64,000 nucleotides of DNA from Hyaloraphidium curvatum (GCA_025558095.1 JAIVFI010000027.1:496001-560000); one strand, 5' to 3'; shown: positions 40,649-52,807, counted from the first letter of the stretch. The notes: generated from the sequence alone by a model not told the origin. Numbers and translations: made by a program.

Positions 40649-43365
40649 TCATCCCGGCAGGAACGCCTCCGCCGGAACCCCCGCCCTCGCCGCCCCGAAC
40701 ATCTCCATCGCCCTCCCCGCGTCCCACGCCGACTCCGCGAGCAGCTGCACCGCGAACGGGTAGTTGAGCCGCGTGGCGAGCTGGATCTGGATGACGATCG
40801 CGTGCTGCGCGTCCGTCTGGCAAACAGGTTAGACGAAATGGTGGTGGCGGGGGAGAGGCGCGGACCCACCAGGTTGTTGGCGGCCTTCATCTGCAGCGCT
40901 TGCTCAGCCGTCTGCCCCGGCACCTGCGGTTCCTGGGGCTGCTGCACCGCCGGCAGCGGGACCGCCGCCGGCGGCGCGACCACAGGCACGGTGCTGCTCG
41001 CCACGGGCGCGGGCACCTCGGCGGCCTTTGCCACCGCGTCCCGCCACGCGCGATTGGTGCTCCAGAACCGCACGTGGAGCTCGTCGTTGAGGATGGTGTA
41101 GCCCCAGCCGGCCTGCGCCGCGGCGGAGCCGGGGGCCGCGGGGGCGATGAGGAAGGTGCGGGAGAAAGATTTGCGGAGGTTGAGGGAGACTGTGGGTGGG
41201 AAGGCGGTTCAAACCAGGACCTTGGTGCGCACGAACGCCCCGACACCCACGTTCGATGAACTCCCCATGGATGGTAAGGAACACGGCCTGGATCGGCTCC
41301 TGCCCCTCGGGCCCCGGCAGCGTCACCATCCACGCGTCCACGACCGAGCTGTCCAGCGACCCCGGCGCCGGATGCCGCGTCGCCGGCAGGTGCCTCAGCG
41401 CGTCGACGATGGCCCCGGGCCCGCGGTGCAGCTGCGCGGCCTTCTTGGCCGCGCCACCGGCCTTGAGCGACCGCGCGCGCGGGTTCCACGCGCTCATGTC
41501 GTCCCCGCGCGTGCGGCCGGACATCCTGTAGCCGGGGACGGGGTTGATGCTGGTGGTGAGGGAGAAGCAGGCCTCGGGGTGGTAGAGGGGGGCGAGGGCG
41601 TTGCGGTTGACGTCGAAGAGGGGGAAGAACCTCCGCGAGGGTGAGCAACGGGGGAGCAGGAGGTCGCAGAGCAACCCACTTGGCGACGAAATCGTCCGCC
41701 ACGGCCTTGGTCTCCTCCATGTCCACGAACCCCGGTCTGACCTCGAGCGGCAGCCCCGACGCCTTTGCCGGCCCGGCCGTCGCCTCCTCCTCCATCTCCT
41801 CTTCCGCGTCCTCGACGGGGGCGTCGTCCAGGATCCGCAGGGTCGGGAAGATCTTGCGCACGTCGTTGCGCCATTTCGCGCTCTCGGTGCGGTTCTTCTG
41901 CACCTCCCGCTCCCGCACCGGGTTGCCCACGAGGATGAGCTCGTTCAGGGGCGCGTTGCGGAGGGCGACGAGGGCGTCGAGGTTCTGCAGGCGGTTGTGG
42001 GCGACGCTGAGGTTGACGACCTTGGGGCAGCGCTGGAGGAGGGTGGCGAGGGGCTGGAGGGTTGACATGCCGAGCTTGTCGGCGCGAAGCGAGACCAGCT
42101 GTGGGCGGAGAGAAAGCTTGACGTCAGCAGCCTGGAAGAGACCGCGACGGAGCCGCTAGACACCCACGTCCGGGCACTCCTCCCCCAACAGCGCGCAGAT
42201 CGCCTCCCCCGTCCTCCTCCCGTCCTCGATGTTCCGCACCCCCGTCCTCCTGACCTCCGGATCCTCCCCCATCGACGAAATGTCGCACATCCCGATGGAC
42301 GGGTTCCAACCCTTGCGGACGAAGCTCCGCAAGGCGGCCAGGACCGACTGCAGCCCGGCGCCGCCTCCGCCGCCGCCTTCGCGGGCCTGCGGTTGGAGGG
42401 AGATGACGAGCTTCTGGCCGCGGAATTTGAGGCCGGAGATCTTGCGCAGGGCGAAGGCTTCCTTGGCGGGGAGGCGGGAGAGGAGCAGGGGGCCGGAATA
42501 GGAGATCTGTGGGTTTCGAAGATCGCCAATATTCGGTCAGCAACACAACAGTCGACCGGTCTCGTCCGACACCCACGTTCCGCAGCCTTACGACCGGGTT
42601 CGTCTTGGACTGCACGAAGCTGATGAGATCGGCCTCGGAGCCCTTGTCCCAGCCCGTGATCTCGGCGACAATCTCGCCCGCGCTCGCCGACGGGCCAGAG
42701 GGGCCGGCCACGGTGGGGTTCTCGACGAACTGCACGCGTTGCTTGCCGCGCGAGGGGCGCGCGGCATACGGGGTGCTGAGCATTGAGGGAATCGTGGGCA
42801 AAAGAGAGGCAGTGCCGAGAGGCGGGGGGAAGAAGGGGATCCGGGAAGGCCTGGTGAGCAACGGTCCGAGAACAAGGAGGAGGGGCCGCAAGAGACCCTA
42901 GATCAAGAGATCCAGTGCCCCGTATGCCCATAAACATTCCCAATGCGTGTCCCAGACGGCGCAAGTCCAGCAAGAGGACGGCCAAGGTTCCGCAAGGTCC
43001 CCCTCTGGCCCCTTCCCCTCCTCCCAAAAGACCAGAAGGGGCCCGTCGGAGCTGCTCCGCCGTCCCAGCAATTCAACTCACAATCGCTTCTTGTGCGAGT
43101 CCTCCTGCTGCTCGCCGCCCATGCCCACGTCGCCGTCCTTGTCGTCGAACACGACCTCGCCGGGCTCCGGCTGGCGGGCGCCGCCGCGCCCGCGGCCCCG
43201 ACCCCGCCCGCGCCCGCGGTTCTGCTGCCCGCCGCCGCGCGTCCACCGCCCGTCGGGCGCGCCGCCGCCGCCGCCGCCGCCCGCGGCGCCCTGCACCTGC
43301 CGGCCGAGCCGCGACTGCAGGAAGTTCGCGAAGCCCGTCGGCCGCCGCTCCGCGTCCGAATACAT
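40649..43365 (-). CDS. mRNA export receptor NXF1/TAP (Mex67)
   Basis: Seven exons (43365-43082, 42775-42577, 42506-42168, 42098-41680, 41630-41251, 41189-40870, 40816-40649) give 702 residues. The N-terminus is Gly/Arg-rich with a DKDGDVGM motif as in NXF1, then a cargo-binding region, an LRR (LVSLRADKLGMSTLQPLATL, NLSVAHNRLQNLDALVAL), an NTF2-like domain (FFPLFDVNRNALAPLYHPEA to HGEFIE) and a C-terminal UBA-like TAP-C (NYPFAVQLLAESAWDAGRAM). It should carry mRNP through the nuclear pore as a heterodimer with p15/Mtr2. The first splice (306-nt intron) joins KKRF to TPYAARPSRG, matching the family; five of six donors are GTGGGT. Confidence 0.88.
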
Positions 43366-43560
43366 GGCGGCGCGCTGCTGGCCACTAAACGGACGCGGTT
43401 CGAGGCCTCCTCTCCGCCGCAAGCCCCGAAGGCGGTTCGAGGTGTGTGTGATTTTTCTGGTACTGGGCCTCTAATGTCTGGCCGTCTTCAAGGTCGATCT
43501 CTAAGCAGCCAACCCCGAAACCAATCCGTCCATTCGACGTGTCTCCAGGCGGCTACTGCC

Positions 43561-45171
43561 ATGGGTCCGCGACGCAGAGCAGTCCATGGTGGATCTGCGC
43601 ACTTCGCCGGGGCGAATGAGCCGTGCCTGCTGGAGCAGCTGCCGCCGGAACTGCTGGACCTCGTCCTGCGATGGGTCCTCCGGCCGTGCCTCACCGACAA
43701 CGCGGAGTTTGCCGATGCGCTGCTCGATATGGACGGCGATTTCGCGTACTCGTGCGAGTTCCGCCGGGTGGCGACTGTTGCCGCTCATGACGGCTTCGCG
43801 GGCGCTGTTTGCCGCTGTCGCCCCGCGATTCTGGCGTCACATCATGCTCTGGGACACGCGGGGCACCGGCGACGTCCGTGGGATTCTCGCAGCGCTCGAG
43901 TCACCTCGGGGCGCGTTCTACTCGTCCCTGGTCCGCAGCCTTTTCTTCTTGTGGCCCGGCTCGGGCTCGGAGGAAGGCGGCCCGGATCCGGCTTTCCCGC
44001 AGCGGCTGGCGACCGTGCTGCCGAAAATGACGGGGCTGTCGTCGATCAACCTGGACTTTGGACTCGGCAGCCGCAGCCACGAGCTAGAGGCTCTGCTGCT
44101 GGCCACACGCCGCTGCCCGATGCGCGCCGTCGGCAGCGCCCCTGCCCCGGCGGTCGCCGTGCTCGCCAAGTGCGTTCGGACCTGGCCGCAGCGGGAGTGG
44201 CTCGAAGTGGGGAGGATGAGACTTCAGCAGGAGACGCCCGCCCTCGGTTTTGGGAGGGACCTCGCCAAGGCCCTGCCGCAGGGGCTCAAAGGCCTGGCTT
44301 TCGATGGCCGCATGCCAGTGCAGGAGCTGGCCCGCATCCTCGGCCGGGCATCCGGACTGGAGCACCTCAAGCTCGCCGTCGCCGACACCGTCTCGGCCAA
44401 GGAGTGCGCGGTGATCGCCCAGTCTGTGCAGCGGCTCCACGTTGCTGAGCTACACCTGCTCCCCGAGGTGCGCTTCGCACCCCGGGTGGTGTCCCAGGCA
44501 AGGCTTCTCGACTCGGTTGGCGGAGAGCTGCTTTCCGAGCTCCACCTCGTCGGCTTCCCTCTGACCGTGGAGTCCGCTTCCGCGCTCAGCTGGTCCTTTG
44601 CCCGCTCCCCGGGCCTGGTCACGCTGTTCCTGGACATCGATGCCGACGTGAGTGCGCGGGGCGCATGCAACTCTTCCCCACTCTCCTCCTTGCCTTACCC
44701 CCGACCGCAAACAGGAACCGTCCCTCGCCGCCCTCCGCTTCCGTCCGGAGCTCCTCAACCTCCACCCCACCGGTCGCATCCCGGACCGCTCCCTCGCCCC
44801 GATCCTCTCGCAGCTCCCCCTCCTCGCCGAGCTCCACCTCGACCGGCTCACGGTGCGCACGGCCGACCTCGCCGCCGCCGCCGCGCACCCCGCCCTCTCG
44901 GTCCTGGGCGTTGCGAGGGGCATGTGGCCCGCGGCAGGTGCGCGCGATGTTGCGCGCCACCCCACGGATCCGCGACGTCGAGGTCGGGGGGGGATCGGAG
45001 GAGTGGGAGGCGTTCGAGAAGGAGAGGGGGGGGAGGACGCACATGCTCTGGGAGGACGACGACGCGCCGGCGGAGTCGCCGCCGTACGACGGCCTGTCGT
45101 CGGAAGAGGACCCAGACGAGTGGGAGTTTTCGGGCCGGGAGGGGGGCGGGAGCGAGGAGGGCGGAAGCTAG
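43561..45171 (+). pseudogene. F-box/LRR-like gene, group C copy 1, with two frameshifts
   Basis: EQLPPELLDLVLRWVL begins an F-box-like domain, and long leucine-rich stretches follow (GLKGLAFDGRMPVQELARIL, LLSELHLVGFPLTVESASAL), with one clear intron (44648-44714, GTGAGT) placed as in the paralogue at 56052-57938. The frame must change near 43770 (between FAYSCEFRR and LLPLMTASRALF) and again near 44930 (before VRAMLRATPRIRDVEV) to keep the match to the paralogue. No intron signals explain these. Recently inactivated copy or two sequence errors. Confidence 0.6.
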
Positions 45172-45358
45172 GAGGGCGAAAGCTAGGAGGGCGAAAGCGA
45201 GGGGGACGGGGTCGAGGAGGGCGGGAGCGGAGAGGAGGGAAGCGGGCTCGGGGTTCCGGCGGCGGGGTATGACAAGTAAACCTAGTGCGCCGAACGTTTC
45301 AAGGTCGTTGAACATGATTTCCACGAGATCTACATGTTCCGTGTCACCAACGCCGTCC

Positions 45359-47864
45359 TCAAAGCCTCGCCTTGCCAACGGGTTCCGCGAGCCCTTCGGT
45401 CTTCGTCCCGTCCTTGTGGAGGATCTCCAAGCCCTGCATCTTCCCGTCCTTGCGCCAATCCTCCAAGCACTGGATGAAGGCGTTGATGCCTGTCCCGCCA
45501 CGGCCCGTCAGCAAAACTCAACGACCGACGCGGAGGGCCGGACTCACCCTTCCCGTACGCCGAGTATGCCCGCCCCTTCTCGCTGATGCCGGCCCCCTCG
45601 CCGTTGAACCGGCTGGGCGTGCACTCCTCGAGCCACTTGGTCCTCATCTGGCTGAGCTTGGTGATGGTGTCCACCCACTCCGCCTCGCCCTTCTCGCTCG
45701 GCTCCACAGCCTTCCACCCGTTGTCCCTCGCCGCGGCGATGATCCACGCCGCGTGCCCGACCTGGGCATCGGTGGTGTAGAGGAAGTTGATGCTCGCCCC
45801 GCTCTGCGCGTTCTGCACGAAGAAGAGGTTGGGAAGCTCCCGCGTCGCCAGGCCGTGCAGCGTGCGCATGCCGCGCTTCCAGCGCTGCTCGATGGTCACA
45901 CCGTTGCGGCCGTGGATCTTGCACTGGATGCGGCGCTCGTAGCCCGTGGTGGCCTCGAAGCCGGAGGCGTAGACGATCAGGTCGACCTGCGAGCAGGAAT
46001 CCGAAATCAGAACCGCAGGTTGGCCTCGCTCCGGGACGGAGCAGACGGACCTCGTAAAGCTTGCCGTCCACGACGACCCCCTTCTCCTCGATCCGCTCGA
46101 CGCCCTTGCCGTCGGTGTCCACCAGGTGGACGTTCGGACGCTGCCGGCGGACCCCTGAGCACCCCGACAAAAAGGCGGCGACCCGTGGGACCCACGTTGA
46201 AGGTCGGAAGGTACTCGTCGTGGAAGCACGCGCGCTTGCAGCCCTGGTTGTACCACGGCTTGAGCAGCTCCGCCGTCCGCTTGTCCTTGACGATGCTGTC
46301 AACCCGCGCGCGGATCTGCTCCATCTTCTGGAAGTCCGCCAGCTGCCCAAGCGCGACGGATCAGCCGTGAAAGGGCGCGTCGGGCCCGGCATATCCCACC
46401 TGCGCGATCTCCTCGGCGCTGAGGTTGGTGTCCCCCTTTGCCACCGCCAGCCGGATGGACCTCGCGATGTCGGTCCACCCGTCCTGCACAAGATCGCCCT
46501 CTGGTGCGAGCAGTCCCGCCGCGCTGGCCTCGAAGTTGCCCATCCGGTGCCGGTGCCAGCCCGGCTTGAGCGACTTGACCCATTCGGGATCCGTCGGCTT
46601 GTCGTTCCGCACGTCCACCGAGCTCGGCGTCCGCTGGAAGACATACAGCTCCTTGGCGTCCCGACCCAGGTGCGGCACGATCTGCACAGATGTGGCGCCC
46701 GTGCCGATGATGGCCACGCGCTTGTCCTTGAGCTTGTGCAGGTTGCCGTCCGAGTCGCCGCCGGTGTAGGAGTAGTCCCACCGGGACGAATGGAAGGCCT
46801 TGCCCTTGAAGGTCTCGATGCCGGGGATGCCCGGGAGGTGCGGACGGTGGAGGGGGCCGCCGGCGGAGATGACGAAGGTGGCGGTGAAGTTGTCGCCGCG
46901 GTCCGTCTTGACGTGCCACAAGCACGCGCCCTCATCCCACCGGAGCTCCTTGACCTGAATGGCGGGGTAGGGAGGGGGCGAGGTTAGGAGTGCCGTGTGG
47001 AACGGCCGGAGGAAGCCCACCTCAGTCTGGAAGTACGAGTTGCCCCAAAGGTTCCACATGTCGGCGATCCGCTTCGTGTGGTCCAGCATCTCCTTGGCGT
47101 CCGAATACTTCTTACGCGGCATGTAGCCGGTTTCCTCGAGCAGGGGAAGGTCTGGCGCAGCAGGCGGTGAGCGCGGATCAGAGCGCAGGCAAGAGGGACC
47201 AACAGATGTCTGGGGAGGCTGGGGGTCAGCGGGAGCGGACAGGGCGGAGCGCAGCTACTCACAGCTCTCCGTGTCACATGCTGCTCCTGGGTACTGATTG
47301 TACCACCAAGTCCTTCCAGAGGTTAGTTGGCGGTCCCAGGATGTTTGGGTGATGGTTGGGAGGCGTGCCGGGGACACGTCCGCGGCCATCGGCGCAGCAG
47401 GAGTGGAAGACAGGGCCAAACCCGCAGACGCAGAGATGCCAAGACTTGTCAGCATCGCTCCGAGGCGAGGAGATAAGAATCTCACCCTCCGTAGCCCCCT
47501 GCCTTCTCCAAGATCCGCGTCTGCTCAGGCGCGAACCCGAGCTGGCGGAGCCTCACGGCGGCCAGCATCCCACCGAAACCCCCGCCGAGGATGCAGACAT
47601 AGACGTGGTCGGTCAGGGGAGCGCGGGCAGGGGGCGGCCCGGCGACGTGGGAGTCGTGCATGAGGGCGGCGTGCTTCCCGGCAATCTCGACATACTGCGG
47701 GCGCCGGTCAGGCGGGCCCCATTGCGGCAAAGGCGACGACCTGCCTGGCGGGCGCCCTCCTTGCGGATCCGCTTGTCGCGCTCGATTTTGTAGCGGGCCC
47801 GCAGGGCCTCGGGGTCAAAGGGCAGGTTCGCGGGGTCGATGACCGCGACCCCGCGGGACGCCAT
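45359..47864 (-). CDS. Flavin-dependent Baeyer-Villiger-type monooxygenase
   Basis: Nine exons (47864-47745, 47694-47486, 47312-47263, 47151-47021, 46954-46400, 46342-46196, 46140-46051, 45986-45548, 45489-45359) give 623 residues. [20 protein letters not shown] is the FAD Rossmann motif; [17 protein letters not shown], the BVMO-type [17 protein letters not shown] fingerprint, and [16 protein letters not shown] (NADPH site) follow, then [17 protein letters not shown]. The enzyme would insert oxygen into ketones or oxidise heteroatoms. Intron 1 uses a GC donor (CAG|GCAGGT). Intron 5 (46399-46343) removes an in-frame TGA and joins EEIAQ to LADFQKMEQ. Cytosolic or peroxisomal; substrate unknown. 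Confidence 0.88.
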
Positions 47865-48066
47865 TGCGGCACAGGGACGGTCGGGGGAAGGCGGTCTGCG
47901 CGCAGGGGGCCGTGGAAAGCGGCGCTGGCGGTCGCAGCCTCGGGGCGAAGGCGGAACCGGGCCTTTGTGTGGGTGTCCCCCGCGCACGGATCGTGTGTGG
48001 CGAGCCCCGGCTGAACTCGGTTTAACTGCGTGTGGCGAATGATGGCGCCGCCAATCAGGAGCAAAG

Positions 48067-49480
48067 TCAACGCGGAACTGATGGTGGATGCCGGCGGGGG
48101 CCACCCACTAGGTTCAGAACGATGAAGGGGATCTCCAGGAGGCCGAGTCTGAGGATGTCCCGCTTGCCGCTTTCCAGCGCAGCCACCCGCGCCCTCCAGC
48201 TCTCCAGGAGCTGGTCTTGGAGGCGCACCAGAAGCTCCAGCTTTGCTTGATACGAGTCCGGGGAGTCGAGGGAAGCGAGGACGTCCGAGACCGCCAGAGC
48301 CAGGCGCGGCGTTGCAGCCGCAGGCTGATCTCGACGGCTTGCGGTACCGAGAAGGGTTGCGCTAGTATCGTGGCGAGCGGGTAGAAGAGCACGACCATGG
48401 CGGCGTCCTCGGCGATGCCGACCACATCGCGGGGATCAGCATTCCCATTGTGCCCGGCAGCGCAGCGGTCGCTCGAAGGGGAGATCCCCAGCATGTCTTC
48501 GCAGCGCCCGAGGAAGGACGACAGCGCGATTTGCATGGCATGATGCTGCAACCGCACTGCAAGATTAATGGATGCGACGTTGACTTCGATCCCACACCAG
48601 AAAAAAGGTGCGAAATTGGCCGTCGTGAGGCAGGGCGATCAGGAAGATCCCCCACGGCGCGGCGGCGAGCTGCGGGCCGAAGTACACGAGCGGCGTCCAT
48701 ACGATCAGCACCTGCACCAGAGTGGTGACGACGGCGAGGGTGCCGCGGTACAAGACCTGGATCCAGGCGGCCCTGTCGGGGAGGTTGCCGGCGCACGAAG
48801 GCAGGGGGCAAGGGCAGAGCGGGTCGTCGGGATCGTGCACAGTCAGAGGAGAGGGGGCGGACCCGCGTTCGCCGTCCTCCTCTGAATGAGATGGAAGCAG
48901 CTGAGCCCAGCGCGCGAACCCTGACCAGGGGTGGAGATCAAGATTCGAAGAGTGCTCCTCGACCTCTTTGGGGCCTCCCGCAGCCCCTATAATCAAAAGG
49001 GACGCAACGGCCCCAACAAGATAGCCGAACGCCACGGCCGTCGTCGCTTTCGGGACACCGAATCAGACGTTGCTTTGCTCTTGCGGGTACGGACTACGCA
49101 CCGCCAAGCATCTGCCGCAGCCCGAACGCGGCCGCCCAGTCAAAGGCCCACATGCTGCCGAACAGGGCAAAGACGGCGGCTGTGTGAGCCGTCCCGCGCA
49201 GAAGGCCCTTTCGCGCCCACGGGTCTGTCAGCCGCTCGATGCGGAACACGGCGAGGGGGAGCGGGTGCCGCGCCAGGACGACGGCGAGCGCCGTTGCCGT
49301 CAACGGATCAGCTTCGCGGGCGGCGGCTGCGGGATCGGCTACGCGGCGCGCCGAGGGTGCCAGCGGGCGCGCCGTCTTTGCTTGGAAGGGGAGGATCGCG
49401 AGCCATTCCCGCGGGGCAAAGTCGCGGACCGGGGGGGCGATCGGCGCGAGTTCCGCGCCGAGGAGAGCGCCGTCCGCCAT
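48067..49480 (-). CDS. Multi-pass membrane protein of an undescribed family (copy 1), model incomplete
   Basis: Exon 1 (49480-49102) and exon 2 (from 49046; 55-nt intron, GTGCGT) encode LRRLT-like RIERLTDPWARKGLLRG, helices AAVFALFGSMWAFDWAAAFG and VAFGYLVGAVASLLIIGAAG, then WSGFARWAQLLPS and a Cys motif DDPLCPCPLPSCAGNLPD followed by another helix ending YFGPQLAAAPWGIF. Further downstream the reading continues in two other frames: AAMVVLFYPLATILAQPF, and the helical YQAKLELLVRLQDQLLESW with LGLLEIPFIVLNLVGG. The shared blocks with the gene at 49603-50734 show common origin. The 3' half may need extra introns or be frameshifted. Confidence 0.5.
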
Positions 49481-49602
49481 CGGAGTCACGCCGCGGCAAG
49501 GAGCGGCGCCTGCTGGCGCGAGGAGATCGCCGAGTGTCTCCCGGCCGAAACCAGCCCTTCTGAGAACGGTTCCTCCGCCGATTGCCCGCTGATACGGCGC
49601 CA

Positions 49603-50734
49603 CCCGACTTTCAACGACCTCCGCGCCGCCGAGCCGCTGGACAAACGCCGGTTCCTCCGCGCTCTGGCGCCGTGGCCGTCGTTGAGGCGCCTGGTGGCCG
49701 TGCGTATCGCCGCGTTCCCCGCCGTGCGCGGGTCGTTGTCGGCGAGCTGCGTGCTAATCTGCACCGCGAACGCGGCCTGCGGGGCGTCCCTCTTCTACCT
49801 CAACGACGGCCGCTTCTCCACCGGCCGTGTGATCGGCGTCCTCGTTGCCCAGTGGACCTTCCTGCTGCTGACGATGGTGAGCGTCGTCCAGAGGGTGGAC
49901 TCAGTCTACGACGGCTTCGCGCCGCTGGTCCTCGCCGGCGACGACAACACCTTCGCGGGCTTTGCGCGATGGAGCGAGCTGCTAGCTGCGGCCGACCGCA
50001 GCAAGGAGGGGGGCGCCCTGGTGGAACACGTGGCTGCGGATGGGCAATGCCCGTGCGCGCTACCCTCTTGCGCGGGGAACCTGCCCGGCAAAGCGACGAG
50101 GTTCGCCGTCGTCTCGCAAGGAATCATTTCCTTTGCCGGCGGGATGAATTGGGTTTTCTTGTGCTACACGGCGATCGTTACTTTCGGGCCGTCCCTGTGG
50201 ACTTCCGCCTGGGCCGTCGCTGGCGCAGCCTACTGCGCAATGGTCGTGCTCTTCTACCCCCTATTCACGATGCAGGCACAGCCTGTGCTCCTCGCCCTCG
50301 AGCGCGGGCCGGCAAAGGGCATCCCGCTTGGCCTCGCGGTGGGCTTCAAGTCGCTCTTCACCAAGCCGTTCGCGGGCGCGCTGGACTGCGTGTACCAGCT
50401 CGCCAAGGGGTGCAAGCACGACATGCGGTACCTCTTTGCGCCGGCGTCGGAAAGGAGGAGGCGCGCGGCGGCGAAGGTGCCCGGGGGCGTCGGGGACGCG
50501 GCGGGCGAGGACGGCGCGGGGCTGACGCCCGAGGAGGAGGAAACCGTCGTGAGACGGTTTCTGGAGTTCAGGGACTCGGATACGTGGACGGTGGGCGAGG
50601 TCATCCGCGCCGAGGCGCAGGAGGAGGCGGAGGAGACGGCGGGATTCGAGGCCGGGAGGGAGGCCGGCAGAGCCGCGAGGAGCCTGGTCTGGGATGCCAA
50701 ACTGGCGCAGAAGCAGTTCAAGAATGCAGCATAG
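49603..50734 (+). CDS. Multi-pass membrane protein of the same family (copy 2), start unresolved
   Basis: The frame encodes LRRLVAVRIAAFPAVRGSLS, four or five hydrophobic helices (VLICTANAACGASLFYL, VIGVLVAQWTFLLLTMVSVV, WVFLCYTAIVTFGPSLW, AMVVLFYPLFTMQAQPVLL), the family motif FAGFARWSELL with DGQCPCALPSCAGNLPG, and a charged cytosolic-looking tail rich in Glu/Arg (residue pattern EEEETVVRRFLEFRDSDTW). No in-frame ATG occurs upstream before similarity begins, so a first exon or alternative start is missing. The region upstream is shared with the divergent copy 1. Function unknown. Confidence 0.6.
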
Positions 50735-51000
50735 CTAATTGTATCGTCCAGGGTCGATCACGCATCGCGAGATCCGCCAATCGAGGCCAACCTCTTAGGT
50801 GGCAAGACCGTGCAGTTGCCGCTCGTCTGCGTACGCTGGAACAGCGCACCCTAAAGCGAACGAGACCGCGCCATTAAGCAGGCGCAGGCCCCGGGCAACG
50901 CGCCCGATAGGAGATCCGCAAACTCCCACGTACCGTCGTCGCGTCGGCAGACCCGCGACCCGACAAGCAAACATCGGTTCGAGGGTTTCGTGCCAACTCG

Positions 51001-52131
51001 ATGGCATCCCAGCCCCTCCCCACGTCTGAGGCACCCCATTCCACCCCCCGAGAGGTCCTCTTCATCGGCACCGGCGGCACCCTTGCCTCCTTCGCCCCCT
51101 CTCCCCTCCAGCTCCACGACTACGAATCCTCCCTGCTCCCTTCGTCTGCGCTCGTCGCGCGCTTCACCTCGCTGTCCCTGCTCCCGGGCGTCGCGGTAGT
51201 GCCGATCGACGTGCCACCGCTGATTTCGGACGCGATTGGCCCGCGGGAATGGAGTTCCTTGTGCCGCAAACTGTCCGACGCGCGCGCGGGGCACCCCGAC
51301 GCGGCGGGTATGGTCGTGGGGCACGGGACGGCGACGATGGAGGAAACCGCGTACCTCTTGGATCTCTTGGTGGACAATGCCGGCTGGGGCACGGTGGTGC
51401 TGACGGGCGCGATGCTGCCGGCTTCGGCGGCGGGGGGCGACGCGGAGGGGAACATCCTTGCAGCGTGCACGGTGGCTGCCGACCCGCGATCCGAGGGCAG
51501 GGGGGTGTTGGTGGTCATGTACGGGGAGGTGCATGCCGCGCGGGACGTTTCGAAGACGTCGGCCGAGGGGAGGGGGGCGTTCAAGTCGCCCGGCAAGGGG
51601 CCTCTCGGCCTGGTCGACGCCAGGGGCGTCGATTACTTCCGACGAGCCGAGCCCAGGCCTTCCTTCGGATTCCTACCAGCTCTGCTGGACAGCTGGCCGC
51701 GGGTCGACGTGAGCTACGCGTACGCGGGCTGCGACGGCACCGCCGTGCGCGCGTTCGTCGCCGCCGGGGCCAGGGGCATAGTGTCCGCGGGTTTCGCGCC
51801 GGGCGGCACGTCCCCCGCCGAGGAAGAAGCCCTGGACGAGGCTGCAAATGCGGGTGTTATCGTGGTGCAGTCCACACGGACAGGCGGCGGACGGGTCGTC
51901 CCGACGAGGCGGATGGCAGAGCGAGGGTGGATCCCGGCGGGCGACCAGCCGCCATGCAAGGCGAGAGTGTTGTTGGCGATGGCGTTGGTGGCAGCAAAGT
52001 CGCACGACGAGGTATCGGGGATGTTCGCCACGGCAGGACGGGGACCGCGGATCGCGCGTGGCGACAATCCGGGCAGACCGGCGGAGCAATGGGACGACGG
52101 CTTCCCCCGGAGCTCGGATGTCCCGCGATAG
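51001..52131 (+). CDS. L-asparaginase-like protein with altered active-site motif
   Basis: Intronless, 376 residues. EVLFIGTGGTLASF carries the first catalytic Thr (about residue 24). The second signature is GHGTATMEETAYLLDLL: family members have Thr-Asp-Thr at this position, and here the Asp is Ala (residue 111). VVLTGAMLPASAAGGDAEGN with later VVMYGEVHAARDVSKTSA follows normally. Asparaginases hydrolyse asparagine to aspartate and ammonia; losing the Asp that positions substrate should weaken or change activity, as an inference from known structures. No signal peptide, so cytosolic-type. Confidence 0.87.
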   Translation: MASQPLPTSEAPHSTPREVLFIGTGGTLASFAPSPLQLHDYESSLLPSSALVARFTSLSLLPGVAVVPIDVPPLISDAIGPREWSSLCRKLSDARAGHPDAAGMVVGHGTATMEETAYLLDLLVDNAGWGTVVLTGAMLPASAAGGDAEGNILAACTVAADPRSEGRGVLVVMYGEVHAARDVSKTSAEGRGAFKSPGKGPLGLVDARGVDYFRRAEPRPSFGFLPALLDSWPRVDVSYAYAGCDGTAVRAFVAAGARGIVSAGFAPGGTSPAEEEALDEAANAGVIVVQSTRTGGGRVVPTRRMAERGWIPAGDQPPCKARVLLAMALVAAKSHDEVSGMFATAGRGPRIARGDNPGRPAEQWDDGFPRSSDVPR

Positions 52132-52807
52132 ACGACAGCAGAGCGCTCTCGTGCGCCCGCTCGAGACCAAATGAATTTCATGCACGGCCGGTGCGCACTT
52201 GCGGCCGGGGAAGGCGGCGGGTGAGGGCGAACCGCGCGCTGGGTGCCAAGGTTTGGGTCTGGAATTCGATACGTGCGGGCGTGATGTCCGCCCGCGCGGA
52301 AGCCTTCGATTCGCCCCGCAAGGCCCGAAGTTGCACCGTCACCAGCCACGAACCTCTTGCTGCCGATCCTGCCGTCTCGTCCGCACGGGGCAGAGGTGAT
52401 CCGGCCATTCGGTTGGTGAACAGACCGTGCGAGCTCGCCGGGACATTCGGCCGATGGCCGGCGGAGAGACCGCGGAGGCGTGGGCGGTTTTTCGCACGGG
52501 TGGAAACAATGGCGGCTGGGAAGGGACCACTTTGCCGCCGCGCCGACAAAATCGCATCCAGCGTCATGTGCGGTGCCTCCAGAGCGGCGACGAAGCTTGC
52601 GAGTCGAGGGTGCATGTGACTTGAGTGGCGGCGTACCACAGGTCAAGCAACTTCGCTGGCCGGATACGCATGGCAATCGGGCCGCCGAGGCGGCATGCGG
52701 TGCGGCTCGTCAACCGCAAGGCCCTGAACCAATTGCGCCGCCATCAGCTTTCCGGGCCTCAACCGCCCCCGTCGCCCTCCCACGCCCGCCGAGCCAACAC
52801 CGAGACA
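52132..52807. other. Intergenic region, nothing recognised
   Basis: About 675 bp between two plus-strand genes. No coding frame with conserved character, no repeat and no RNA gene seen. Confidence 0.4.

Noticed and set aside
46343-46399. In-frame TGA in the monooxygenase (46363-46361), considered as a second selenocysteine or a nonsense mutation.
   Set aside because: A GTGGGA...CAG intron (46399-46343) removes it in phase and joins EEIAQ to LADFQKMEQ, which fits the family.
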